Below are positions 1 to 6,981 of a stretch of 64,000 nt of DNA, piece after piece. The stretch's first letter is position 1, and each line of letters begins with the position of its first letter. The position numbers and the translations under genes are program-made. Under the pieces are notes generated by a model. It was not told the origin of the DNA. It worked only from the letters and a program-made list of their open reading frames with translations, and searched no databases. Source of the DNA: Bythopirellula goksoeyrii (GTDB lineage: Bacteria > Planctomycetota > Planctomycetia > Pirellulales > Lacipirellulaceae); assembly GCF_008065115.1 (NCBI RefSeq), contig NZ_CP042913.1, forward strand, positions 9,211-73,210, written 5' to 3'.

Positions 1-45
1 TATGTCTCGGCCTACCAGGCGCTATTGGCGGAGGACGTGCGATGA
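1..45 (+). CDS. istA: IS21-family transposase IstA, C-terminal end only
   Basis: The first 14 codons in frame 1 read to a TGA at 43-45 (last residues LLAEDVR). The stop overlaps the ATG of the next gene in an ATGA arrangement, which is the usual istA-istB coupling in IS21-type elements. Only the extreme C-terminus lies in the window, so the identification rests on the junction and on the istB partner, not on transposase motifs. The rest of the gene lies upstream of base 1. Confidence 0.6.
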   Translation, partial: YVSAYQALLAEDVR

Positions 46-812
46 CCGAAACCAAGAGTACCGTGCTGGTAAAACATCACCTCAAACAATTGAAGTTACC
101 GAACATGCACAGTGAGTGTGAGAAGATAGCGGCCCGCAGTGCGCAGGAGAACCTCGATTATTTGGCATTCCTACTCTCCTTGTGTGAGCTGGAACTGGTC
201 GACCGGGAGCGGCGGGCTGCGGAGCGGAGACTCAAAGCCGCAAGCTTTCCGGCCCACAAGACGCTCGATGAGTTTGACTTTGGAGCGCAGCCCTCCGTCA
301 ACAAGCCGCTGGTACTGGAGCTCGTGAAAGGGGAATACCTTCAAAAGCGGGAGAATCTCATCCTGGTCGGTGCCAGTGGTACCGGGAAGACTCATTTGGC
401 CACGGCACTCGGCATGGCCGCCTGCCTGGCGGGACAGAAGGTCCGTTTCTTTCGCGTTACCGAATTGATCACCACGCTGATCGAGGCTCGGGATGAAAAG
501 TCGCTGCTTCGCTTGCGTTCACAACTGGCCAAGCAGCACTTGTTGATCCTTGATGAGCTGGGCTACGTGCCAGCCAGCAAGGTGGGGGCCGAACTGTTGT
601 TCGACATTATCGCCACCGCCTACGAGCGGCAGAGCCTGATCGTGACCACCAACTTGCCATTCGAAAGCTGGACCGAAGTCCTTGGCAGTGAGCGGCTCAC
701 GGGCGCTGCGCTCGATCGGCTGACCCACCGCTGCCAGATCATCGAAACCACTGGCGAAAGTTATCGTCTCAAGGATGCCCAGCAGCGGCGCCGAAAGAAG
801 TCTCAGGAGTAA
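42..812 (+). CDS. istB: IS21-family transposition helper ATPase IstB
   Basis: IstB-type AAA+ ATPase, 256 residues, normal length for the family. The helper assembles on target DNA and stimulates the IstA transposase. Visible features are a DnaA/DnaC-like N-terminal region, a Walker A motif GASGTGKTH at about residues 110-118, a Walker B region LLILDELGY at about 167-175, and the typical C-terminal segment with RLTGAALDRLTHRC. The ATG overlaps the istA stop, so translational coupling is likely. The reading frame is intact. Since istA is cut by the window edge, it cannot be said whether the whole element is functional. It is followed by IS21-like terminal repeats. Confidence 0.93.
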   Translation: MTETKSTVLVKHHLKQLKLPNMHSECEKIAARSAQENLDYLAFLLSLCELELVDRERRAAERRLKAASFPAHKTLDEFDFGAQPSVNKPLVLELVKGEYLQKRENLILVGASGTGKTHLATALGMAACLAGQKVRFFRVTELITTLIEARDEKSLLRLRSQLAKQHLLILDELGYVPASKVGAELLFDIIATAYERQSLIVTTNLPFESWTEVLGSERLTGAALDRLTHRCQIIETTGESYRLKDAQQRRRKKSQE

Positions 813-870
813 ACTACTTGGCCCAAGCGGGAGGGCCAGTTACAATCCCCGCTACCAACCTAGCGCTAAA

Positions 871-907
871 CTTTTCGACCGCCAGGCGCTCTGATTTTCG
901 ACTGCCA
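871..907 (+). repeat. IS21-type terminal repeats (right end)
   Basis: Two near-identical 14-base units, CTTTTCGACCGCCA at 871-884 and ATTTTCGACTGCCA at 894-907, are spaced 23 bases apart about 60 bases after istB. IS21-family ends carry several such short direct repeats that bind the transposase, so the right boundary of the element is probably near 908-914. The exact terminal bases and the target duplication cannot be set without the left end. Confidence 0.5.
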
Positions 908-914
908 TTTACAC

Positions 915-1595
915 GGGAGCGATCTCACTTCCGACTCTGTTTGTGGTAGCACGGGGAGTGACGCTGACGGTGATCTTTATGGCGGGTGATGAGAAGTGAA
1001 TGGCAGCGGTTGCTGTCCCCGCCTTATTCTTGGTGTTGAGTTATCCCTCCCATACGCCAAAAAAGTCGCTGCGGCAACGCCGCATCCACTTCAGGTACGG
1101 TCTTATTCAGAGTGAGCGATCAGATGCCCTACGCCAAGCATGTTTGAATTACCACCGGCTTTTAACGTGGATAGAATAGAGAGCACAAGACGGCAACCTC
1201 TGGTAGGTCTCAGAAAGAGGGTAGCTAGTCGGGGTGCCTCAGGAGGGTCGACAAGTTAGAAATGCCTATTCCACAGAAGCGGCGGCTACTCCATGTCCAG
1301 TTCTTATGGTCCGAAGTTTGTTCAAGCATCAAGTTCAGCGAGGTGGAGAAAGTGAGCTAGGAAGCAGGCTCGTTTCCGAGTTTTCCCTCCACAAGTTCTT
1401 GCTAGGTCGGCAAGGCAAAAAGTACCTGAGTAATCCTTCCGGCTCACGCTGAGGCGTGACACGGATGATGACACGGATGAGAATTTTTTCCACTGAAAAA
1501 CGTGGTTAAAACAGAAGCGATGGAAAAGAAGAGACTTCTCGTAAGCTGTTTACTGGTAAGGACTTTAGGTCTCACCTGGACAGAAAATCAAGCAT
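915..1595. other. Gene-free stretch between IS21 end and tRNA remnant
   Basis: No convincing gene, RNA or repeat was recognised here. A 72-codon open frame at 1234-1452 starts with GTG, has no ribosome-binding site and resembles no family I know. The stretch looks like degraded accessory DNA between the IS21 end and the truncated tRNA. Confidence 0.4.
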
Positions 1596-1635
1596 ACCCC
1601 CAGTCAAACGCGCTACCAGACTGCGCCACGGCCCG
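1596..1635 (-). pseudogene. tRNA-Pro (GGG anticodon), 5' half only
   Basis: Read on the minus strand from 1635, this matches the 5' half of a proline tRNA: acceptor strand CGGGCCG, then TG, a D arm with GCGC pairing GCGC around AGTCTGGTA, and an anticodon loop TGGGGGT. Similarity stops at the end of the anticodon loop (1596). The expected 3' anticodon strand, T arm and 3' acceptor strand are absent, and the next bases do not pair with the acceptor. It is therefore a truncated tRNA gene. Breakpoints at an anticodon loop are typical of tRNA-targeting integration, but a plain deletion is equally possible. Confidence 0.6.
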
Positions 1636-1778
1636 AACATTGCTCAATTCTAATTGCTTTGTATGGGACTAGTATAGTCCAAATAGTTTTTGGGTAAAGG
1701 AATCTAGAATGGATCATCCCTCCACGAAATCTGGAGCTATTTGCAAGCAACCTTTTGCTTTTTCCTGTGTGCATTGGC

Positions 1779-2789
1779 TTAATTCCGAGAGGCAAGCAGA
1801 CGGCGTAGAACTACATCGGCCGTCACTCCGGCAAGAATAACTCCCCCGATAATCGCGAATTCGATATTTTGGTATTCGGGAAAAACCAAGTTAATGGCGT
1901 TGCTCAAGACGACCATCACCGCAGCACCTAAGACAACCCCCAGTATGTTTCCTTCGCCTCCGCGTAGGGAACATCCACCCAAAACGGCTGCAGCAATCGC
2001 ATAGAGTTCGTAAAAGTTTCCGAAATCGCTTGGCTGTGCGGCATTAATATCTAACACGAACAAGACTCCACCCAATCCGGCAAGAATTGAGCAGATCAGG
2101 TAGGCTAAGGACGTGACTCGATCTACATTGACTCCGCTGTATTTGGCAGCCTCCGGATTGCCACCGACGGCAAATAAATAGCGGCCAAACACCGTACGGT
2201 TAAGCACAACTGACGCAATCACTGCTATGGCGATCAGAATCAAAGTTGTTGCCGGTAAGCGAAATTCGTAAGCCTGTCCCTCAAAGAACGTCAGATGACC
2301 GGTGGCTAATACGCGCAGGCCCTTGTACGCTACACCGAATCCTTGTGATTGATCGCCCGTTATCCCACGAGCAATTCCGCGGTAAAGAAGCAACCCACAC
2401 AAGGTGACAACAAACGGTTGCAATCGCATCTTGGTAATCATGAATCCATGAAACACACCAATTGCGGACGCAATCCCCAGAACTGCAAGCGATGCCATCG
2501 GCACTGACCAATGACACTCGGTAAGCAAGTAGGGTAGCAAGACTCCTGTCAGACATACGACCGATCCGATCGAGAGATCGATACCTCCGGTGATAATCAC
2601 GAACGCTGCGCCGATACTGAGAATTCCAAAAAGTGCAGTACGATGAACAATATTCTCCAAATTACCCACAAGCAAAAATCGGTTGCTCGACACTGCCGTA
2701 AAGAGACAGATCGCAAACAACAAGGACGATATTCCCAGTAATTTGGAGCCTTCCAGACTGGCTAATGGATTGAATCGTCTAAAGTTCAT
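1779..2789 (-). CDS. Sugar ABC transporter permease, RbsC type
   Basis: Inner-membrane permease of a ribose/xylose-class ABC importer (BPD_transp_2 family), 336 residues with about eight to ten hydrophobic segments. Recognisable stretches are ITGGIDLSIGS at about residue 60-70 and GGxLRGGEGNILGVVLGA near 270-290, which mark the RbsC/XylH group. I chose the ATG at 2789, preceded by GGAG, instead of an upstream ATG that would overlap the ATPase gene. It is the last gene of a minus-strand operon, SBP-ATPase-permease. The substrate is inferred only as a sugar, since no kinase, isomerase or regulator is adjacent. Confidence 0.9.
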   Translation of the reverse strand: MNFRRFNPLASLEGSKLLGISSLLFAICLFTAVSSNRFLLVGNLENIVHRTALFGILSIGAAFVIITGGIDLSIGSVVCLTGVLLPYLLTECHWSVPMASLAVLGIASAIGVFHGFMITKMRLQPFVVTLCGLLLYRGIARGITGDQSQGFGVAYKGLRVLATGHLTFFEGQAYEFRLPATTLILIAIAVIASVVLNRTVFGRYLFAVGGNPEAAKYSGVNVDRVTSLAYLICSILAGLGGVLFVLDINAAQPSDFGNFYELYAIAAAVLGGCSLRGGEGNILGVVLGAAVMVVLSNAINLVFPEYQNIEFAIIGGVILAGVTADVVLRRLLASRN

Positions 2790-2811
2790 ACAAGATTGCT
2801 CCAGGTTGTAT

Positions 2812-4344
2812 TCAAGCCGACTCTGCAGCAAGCTGTTTTGTTGAACTTCCCACTGCCAATCGCATGATAGCTTCTTCGTTAAAGTCCTCGCGCTTTAATT
2901 CCCCAGCAATCTGTCCTTGGTGCATCACAAGCACGCGATCGGAAAGGCCCACGATTTCTTCCATGTCGCTTGAGGCAAAGAGAATCGCTACCCCTTTTCC
3001 TGCCAAGTCGTGCATCAAGCCATAGATTTCTGACTTGCTGCCAACGTCGATTCCGCGCGTCGGTTCATCCAAAAGAAGCAACCGAGGTTCTCTCGCCAGC
3101 CATTTGCCAAGCACTACCTTTTGTTGATTTCCTCCCGACATGTGACCGACCTGCGACTCAAGGCCCGCCGTCTTGATTCCATAGTCACTGATCACCTTCT
3201 TGCATAGTTCAGTCTCGGCTTGCCGTCGGATGAATCCACATCGACTTAGCGCCTGACTGAGTGAAGCTAGCGAAAGATTCCAACGGACTCCTTTTTGTAG
3301 ATGCAACCCGCTTAGCCGCCGATCCTCTGGGGCAAGTACCACTCCAGAGCTGATAGCATCGGAAGCGTTCTTCGGTGAATACGACTCGCCTTCGAGGAAA
3401 ATCTCGCCGTCAACTTGGGGTGTAATACCAAAAAGGGTGGTCAAGAGTTCCGTTCGACCAGCCCCGACCAACCCAGCAAGTCCCACAATCTCGCCTGCTC
3501 GAACCGCAAAGTCCAGAGCCACATTAGGATAGCGAGCTGTTCGCAATGACTTAACATCAATCGCCTTGGCTCCAGCAGTGTGTGGCTTTCGTTGATAGAA
3601 TTGCGAAATATCGCGGCCAACCATCATTTGGACGATACGCTCCCGGTCAATCTCCGAGTGTGAAAGCTCGCCAACGCATTTTCCGTCACGCAGAACAACC
3701 ACTCGGTCGGCCAAATCAGTCACTTCATTGAGTCTATGCGAGATATAACAAATGCCAACACCCTTCGAGCGGAGTTGACGCAAGACCACGAACAATTGCT
3801 CTGCTTCCTGCTGTGACAATGAAGATGTCGGCTCATCCAGAATTAGAATCTTAGCGTCAACACTGAGTGCCTTAGCAATTTCGACGAGCTGTTGCATCCC
3901 AATGCTAAGCGAATCCAGACGTGTCGAAGGAGGGAGGTGAAGTCCAAGCCGCGCAAGGTGCAATTGAGCCCGACCAGTTACAGATTTACGGTCTACAAAA
4001 CCAAACTTGCTAGGTTCCCGACCAAGACAAATATTCGCTCCAACATCCAAGTTAGGAGCCAGATTCAATTCTTGATGAATTAAAGCAATGCCGCAGTCAA
4101 GAGCTTGGGTGACATCGGCTAACCGGGTCGGTTTTCCTTCGATAAGAATTGTTCCAGATGAGGGCTGGACCACTCCTGCCAGGATTTTCATTAAGGTGCT
4201 CTTACCAGCGCCATTCTCCCCTACTACTGCCAGGATTTCGCCTGATTGGAGAGATAACGACACATTATCCAGTGCCTGGACGCCCCCATAGACCTTACTT
4301 ACATCTTGGGCTTCTAGAATCGAACTAGGTGGCGATTTTTCCAT
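2812..4344 (-). CDS. Sugar ABC transporter ATPase, RbsA type (two NBDs)
   Basis: ATP-binding subunit with two fused nucleotide-binding domains, 510 residues, normal for RbsA/XylG/MglA. NBD1 has Walker A GENGAGKST at 42-50, a signature-like LSIGMQQLVEIAKAL near 145-160 and Walker B ILILDEPTSSLS. NBD2 has the degenerate P-loop GLVGAGRTE usual for the second half, a clear signature MSGGNQQKVVLGKWL and Walker B LLLLDEPTRGIDVGS. It lies 22 bases upstream of the permease start and 21 bases downstream of the binding protein gene, so the three genes are probably one transcript. Confidence 0.93.
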   Translation of the reverse strand: MEKSPPSSILEAQDVSKVYGGVQALDNVSLSLQSGEILAVVGENGAGKSTLMKILAGVVQPSSGTILIEGKPTRLADVTQALDCGIALIHQELNLAPNLDVGANICLGREPSKFGFVDRKSVTGRAQLHLARLGLHLPPSTRLDSLSIGMQQLVEIAKALSVDAKILILDEPTSSLSQQEAEQLFVVLRQLRSKGVGICYISHRLNEVTDLADRVVVLRDGKCVGELSHSEIDRERIVQMMVGRDISQFYQRKPHTAGAKAIDVKSLRTARYPNVALDFAVRAGEIVGLAGLVGAGRTELLTTLFGITPQVDGEIFLEGESYSPKNASDAISSGVVLAPEDRRLSGLHLQKGVRWNLSLASLSQALSRCGFIRRQAETELCKKVISDYGIKTAGLESQVGHMSGGNQQKVVLGKWLAREPRLLLLDEPTRGIDVGSKSEIYGLMHDLAGKGVAILFASSDMEEIVGLSDRVLVMHQGQIAGELKREDFNEEAIMRLAVGSSTKQLAAESA

Positions 4345-4365
4345 GAAATACGTGGTTCGTCTAAC

Positions 4366-5388
4366 CTATTTGTCCTCTAAAAGCTGCTTCATATTTTTCC
4401 AAAATGTTTCGAGATTCTCCTTTTTGATAGTACGAGGCGGAACGTCGACAAAGCGGTCTGCAGGGAGATTTGATTCCTCTCCGCTATTCAAGCCAACCAA
4501 TAAGCGTATCGATTCATAGCCGTACTTATACGGGTCTTGAACCACGGTCCCTATGGCGTTGCCGTCCTGAATAGCTTGAAGAGTGGACTCGTCCTCGTCA
4601 AAACCAATTACCTGAACTTTCCCGAGCATATCCGTTCGTTCCAATGCCTCAAGAATTGCTGGAGGATTGTAAACGAATAACCCAACCATCGCCGAGATGT
4701 TTGGATACCGAGTTATAGCATCCTCGACATTGGCTTTTGCCTTTGCCCGATCGAAGCGGTCGGTGAGCGTTCCCAGAATGTTGTACTTCCCGTCTTCGCT
4801 AAGAACACTCGCTCCAGGAGGATCGCGGCGAGTAGAATCTGGTTCTCGACCCACGATAGCGTCAATACACCCTTGGCGTCGAAGTTGCGCATTGTCTTGA
4901 TCGAGTCGGCCAATGAAAAGCATCACCTCGCCCCCCTCAGGAAGCGCCTCTCGAACGAGTCTTCCACACATCAATCCGGCCGCGTAATTGTCCATCCCTA
5001 TGTATGCCAGTCGATTGCTCTCGGGCGCATCAGAGTCTTGCGTTATCAGAATAGTTGCTTCGGCCGCCTTGTTTAGTATGTCAGTCTGATTCGCAGAATT
5101 AATCGGGCTGACCGCAATTCCATCGATGCCTCTGGTAATCAAATCTTCGAGCTTTCGGGTCTGGTCTGTTAGCCCATCTGGCATGACAACCGTAACCGCT
5201 ACACCGGCCTCTTTGGCAGCTGCCTTACTTCCCGCGGCTGCAATATTCCAGAAGCTCGCTACTCCATTGGTAACAAATGCAAATTGTGGACGTTCATCTG
5301 CCGAATCGCTACAACCTAGCAGTGCCATCAAAGAAAAGACGAGCAGGTGCGTAATGCTCCTGGAAAGTCGGTGCAGAATAGATATCAT
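4366..5388 (-). CDS. Sugar ABC transporter substrate-binding lipoprotein
   Basis: Periplasmic binding protein of the RbsB/Peripla_BP_4 type, 340 residues. A hydrophobic signal ends in the lipobox LLGC with C26 as the predicted lipidated residue. The body begins FAFVTNGVASFWN and has GIDGIAVSPIN and YIGMDNYAAGLMCGR, typical of the two-lobed sugar-binding fold. As first gene of the operon it would set delivery to the permease and ATPase. No LacI, DeoR or ROK regulator is next to it, so control is not visible. The gene is divergent from pyrF across about 210 bases. Confidence 0.9.
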   Translation of the reverse strand: MISILHRLSRSITHLLVFSLMALLGCSDSADERPQFAFVTNGVASFWNIAAAGSKAAAKEAGVAVTVVMPDGLTDQTRKLEDLITRGIDGIAVSPINSANQTDILNKAAEATILITQDSDAPESNRLAYIGMDNYAAGLMCGRLVREALPEGGEVMLFIGRLDQDNAQLRRQGCIDAIVGREPDSTRRDPPGASVLSEDGKYNILGTLTDRFDRAKAKANVEDAITRYPNISAMVGLFVYNPPAILEALERTDMLGKVQVIGFDEDESTLQAIQDGNAIGTVVQDPYKYGYESIRLLVGLNSGEESNLPADRFVDVPPRTIKKENLETFWKNMKQLLEDK

Positions 5389-5600
5389 GAATAGAATCCT
5401 GGATCTTTCAGATAAGATAACGTGGCTAATCCACTATCATAAATTGGCTAACCACTCAGATGCAAGCTGATATCTCAAACGGAAAGTCGTGGATAACACT
5501 CTTATTTGGCCGTGTAGTTCCCACTTAAGTTGCTTGCCGACTGTTCCATCGTGCCGTGCAGTAGTTTTGACTCAAGAAAGCCATCGAGAAAGGTGAAGTT

Positions 5601-6533
5601 TTGAATCATTTCGGAGAGGAATTGGCTGTCGCAGTTCGGCGCTGCAGAAACCCTGTCGTCGTGGGGCTTGATCCACGTTGGGAAAGTTTACCGGCAAGTT
5701 TCAGACAAAATCGAGCTTCGGATACCGAATCGCAAGCAATTGCGTACGAAGAGTTCTGTCGTGAGGTGGTTGACGTAGTAGCACCATTGGTTCCTGCGGT
5801 GAAACCTCAAGCGGCCTTCTTCGAAGAATGTGGACCGGCAGGCATGTTGGCCCTGGCCAACGTCATGGCCTATGCGCGGGACAAGGGGCTCTTAGTAATT
5901 CTTGATGGCAAACGAAACGACATTGGCTCCACTGCCGAGGCCTATGCCCGCGGATACCTTGGTCGAAGTAGCGTCTGGGGAGCCGATGCACTTACCATCA
6001 GCCCCTACCTCGGTGCCGATAGTTTGCAGCCTTTCGTAGATGTGGCCGTAGAACGCGGTGCCGGACTCTTCGTCTTGGTAAAGACCTCCAACCCGGGTGG
6101 AGGCATGCTGCAGGATCAATTGATCGATGGCCAGCCCTTGTATCGAACCGTTGCCCAATACGTTGCCGATCAATCCGCTGGTGCAACAGGGCAGGGTGGG
6201 TACGGAAGCGTGGGCGCCGTGGTAGGTGCAACCTACCCAGATCAGCTTGCCGAACTTCGCGCGGCAATGCCCAACACCTGGTTCTTAGTCCCCGGCTATG
6301 GAAGCCAGGGAGGAACCGCAAAAGATACGGCCGCCGCATTCGACGCACAAGGCTTAGGTGCCATGATCAACAATTCGCGAGGAATCATCTTCGCTCATCA
6401 GCGCCCTGAATACAAAGACAGCTTTGGAGATTCTCGCTGGCAAGGGGCTGTGGAAGCTGCGACCGAGGATATGATCGCGCAACTGCAAGCCGAGACAGCA
6501 GTGGGGAAACTTGGGTCAAGCGATTCACCTTGA
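5601..6533 (+). CDS. pyrF: Orotidine 5'-phosphate decarboxylase
   Basis: Last step of UMP synthesis, OMP to UMP plus CO2. The 310 residues fit the longer type 2 (mycobacterial/myxobacterial) subfamily. The catalytic D-x-K-x-x-D array is present as DGKRNDIGSTAEAYA, with D102, K104 and D107, and a further lysine in AVKPQAAFFE. GAVVGATYP and PGYGSQGG form the phosphate-binding end. It starts with TTG at 5601, supported by AAGGTGA seven bases upstream. The gene stands alone, while another pyrimidine gene (pyrK, 53337-54236) is far away in the window, so the pathway is scattered. Confidence 0.95.
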   Translation: MNHFGEELAVAVRRCRNPVVVGLDPRWESLPASFRQNRASDTESQAIAYEEFCREVVDVVAPLVPAVKPQAAFFEECGPAGMLALANVMAYARDKGLLVILDGKRNDIGSTAEAYARGYLGRSSVWGADALTISPYLGADSLQPFVDVAVERGAGLFVLVKTSNPGGGMLQDQLIDGQPLYRTVAQYVADQSAGATGQGGYGSVGAVVGATYPDQLAELRAAMPNTWFLVPGYGSQGGTAKDTAAAFDAQGLGAMINNSRGIIFAHQRPEYKDSFGDSRWQGAVEAATEDMIAQLQAETAVGKLGSSDSP

Positions 6534-6566
6534 TTGATTAGAGCTCATTGGAGAAATTCCCCAAAA

Positions 6567-6608
6567 CCCTCCCTCGGGAGGGTCGCGAGCTATCGAGCGG
6601 GGAGGGGG
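6567..6608. repeat. Single arm of the hsd-locus GC-rich repeat
   Basis: One arm of the repeat that occurs as full inverted pairs at 9681-9798, 10343-10439 and 13562-13656. It begins with a small palindrome CCCTCCCTCGGGAGGG and continues GTCGCGAGCTATCGAG to GGGGAGGGGG. It has the same internal variant (GCGAGCTATCGAG) as the right arm at 13656, whereas the other two copies carry GGACG..GTAGCGGCC. It lies between pyrF and hsdR. The opposite arm is missing here. Confidence 0.8.
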
Positions 6609-6981
6609 AAGCGGCAACTTGCGCCAGTCATACCAGCCCCGTTACCCAAACAATTGCTCTAGTAGCCCATCATCAAGCCCTCCCACAGTACCACCACTCT
6701 CCGAGTAATAATTTCCTTTCGTGAGCAACCGGGAAACCGCACCATACAGTGCTTGCCAATCAGACAAGTTACCGACGCTCGGATTACACTGCCATGCGAG
6801 AAAGTCGTTGCCGTCGCCGTCACTACCAACTCATAACACCATGTGCATGTTTCGAATTCCCTCCTCCGTTCCACCTACCCCTTTCGCACCTCCCCAGATT
6901 ATAATGGCAGAACCATAAAAACAGGAATAACTCGTTAAGCACACGCGATTACTATCTTTCTAACCTCGAAGGAAGCCAAGT
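6609..6981. other. Intergenic region upstream of hsdR
   Basis: About 370 bases with no recognisable gene. A TATAAT occurs at about 6899 but without a matching -35 element. Only short low-quality open frames are present. The promoter of hsdR must lie here or upstream of the repeat arm, unless hsdR is read through from pyrF. Confidence 0.3.

Noticed and set aside
1234-1452. 72-codon frame in the gap after the IS21 end
   Set aside because: GTG start, no ribosome-binding site, no recognisable family.
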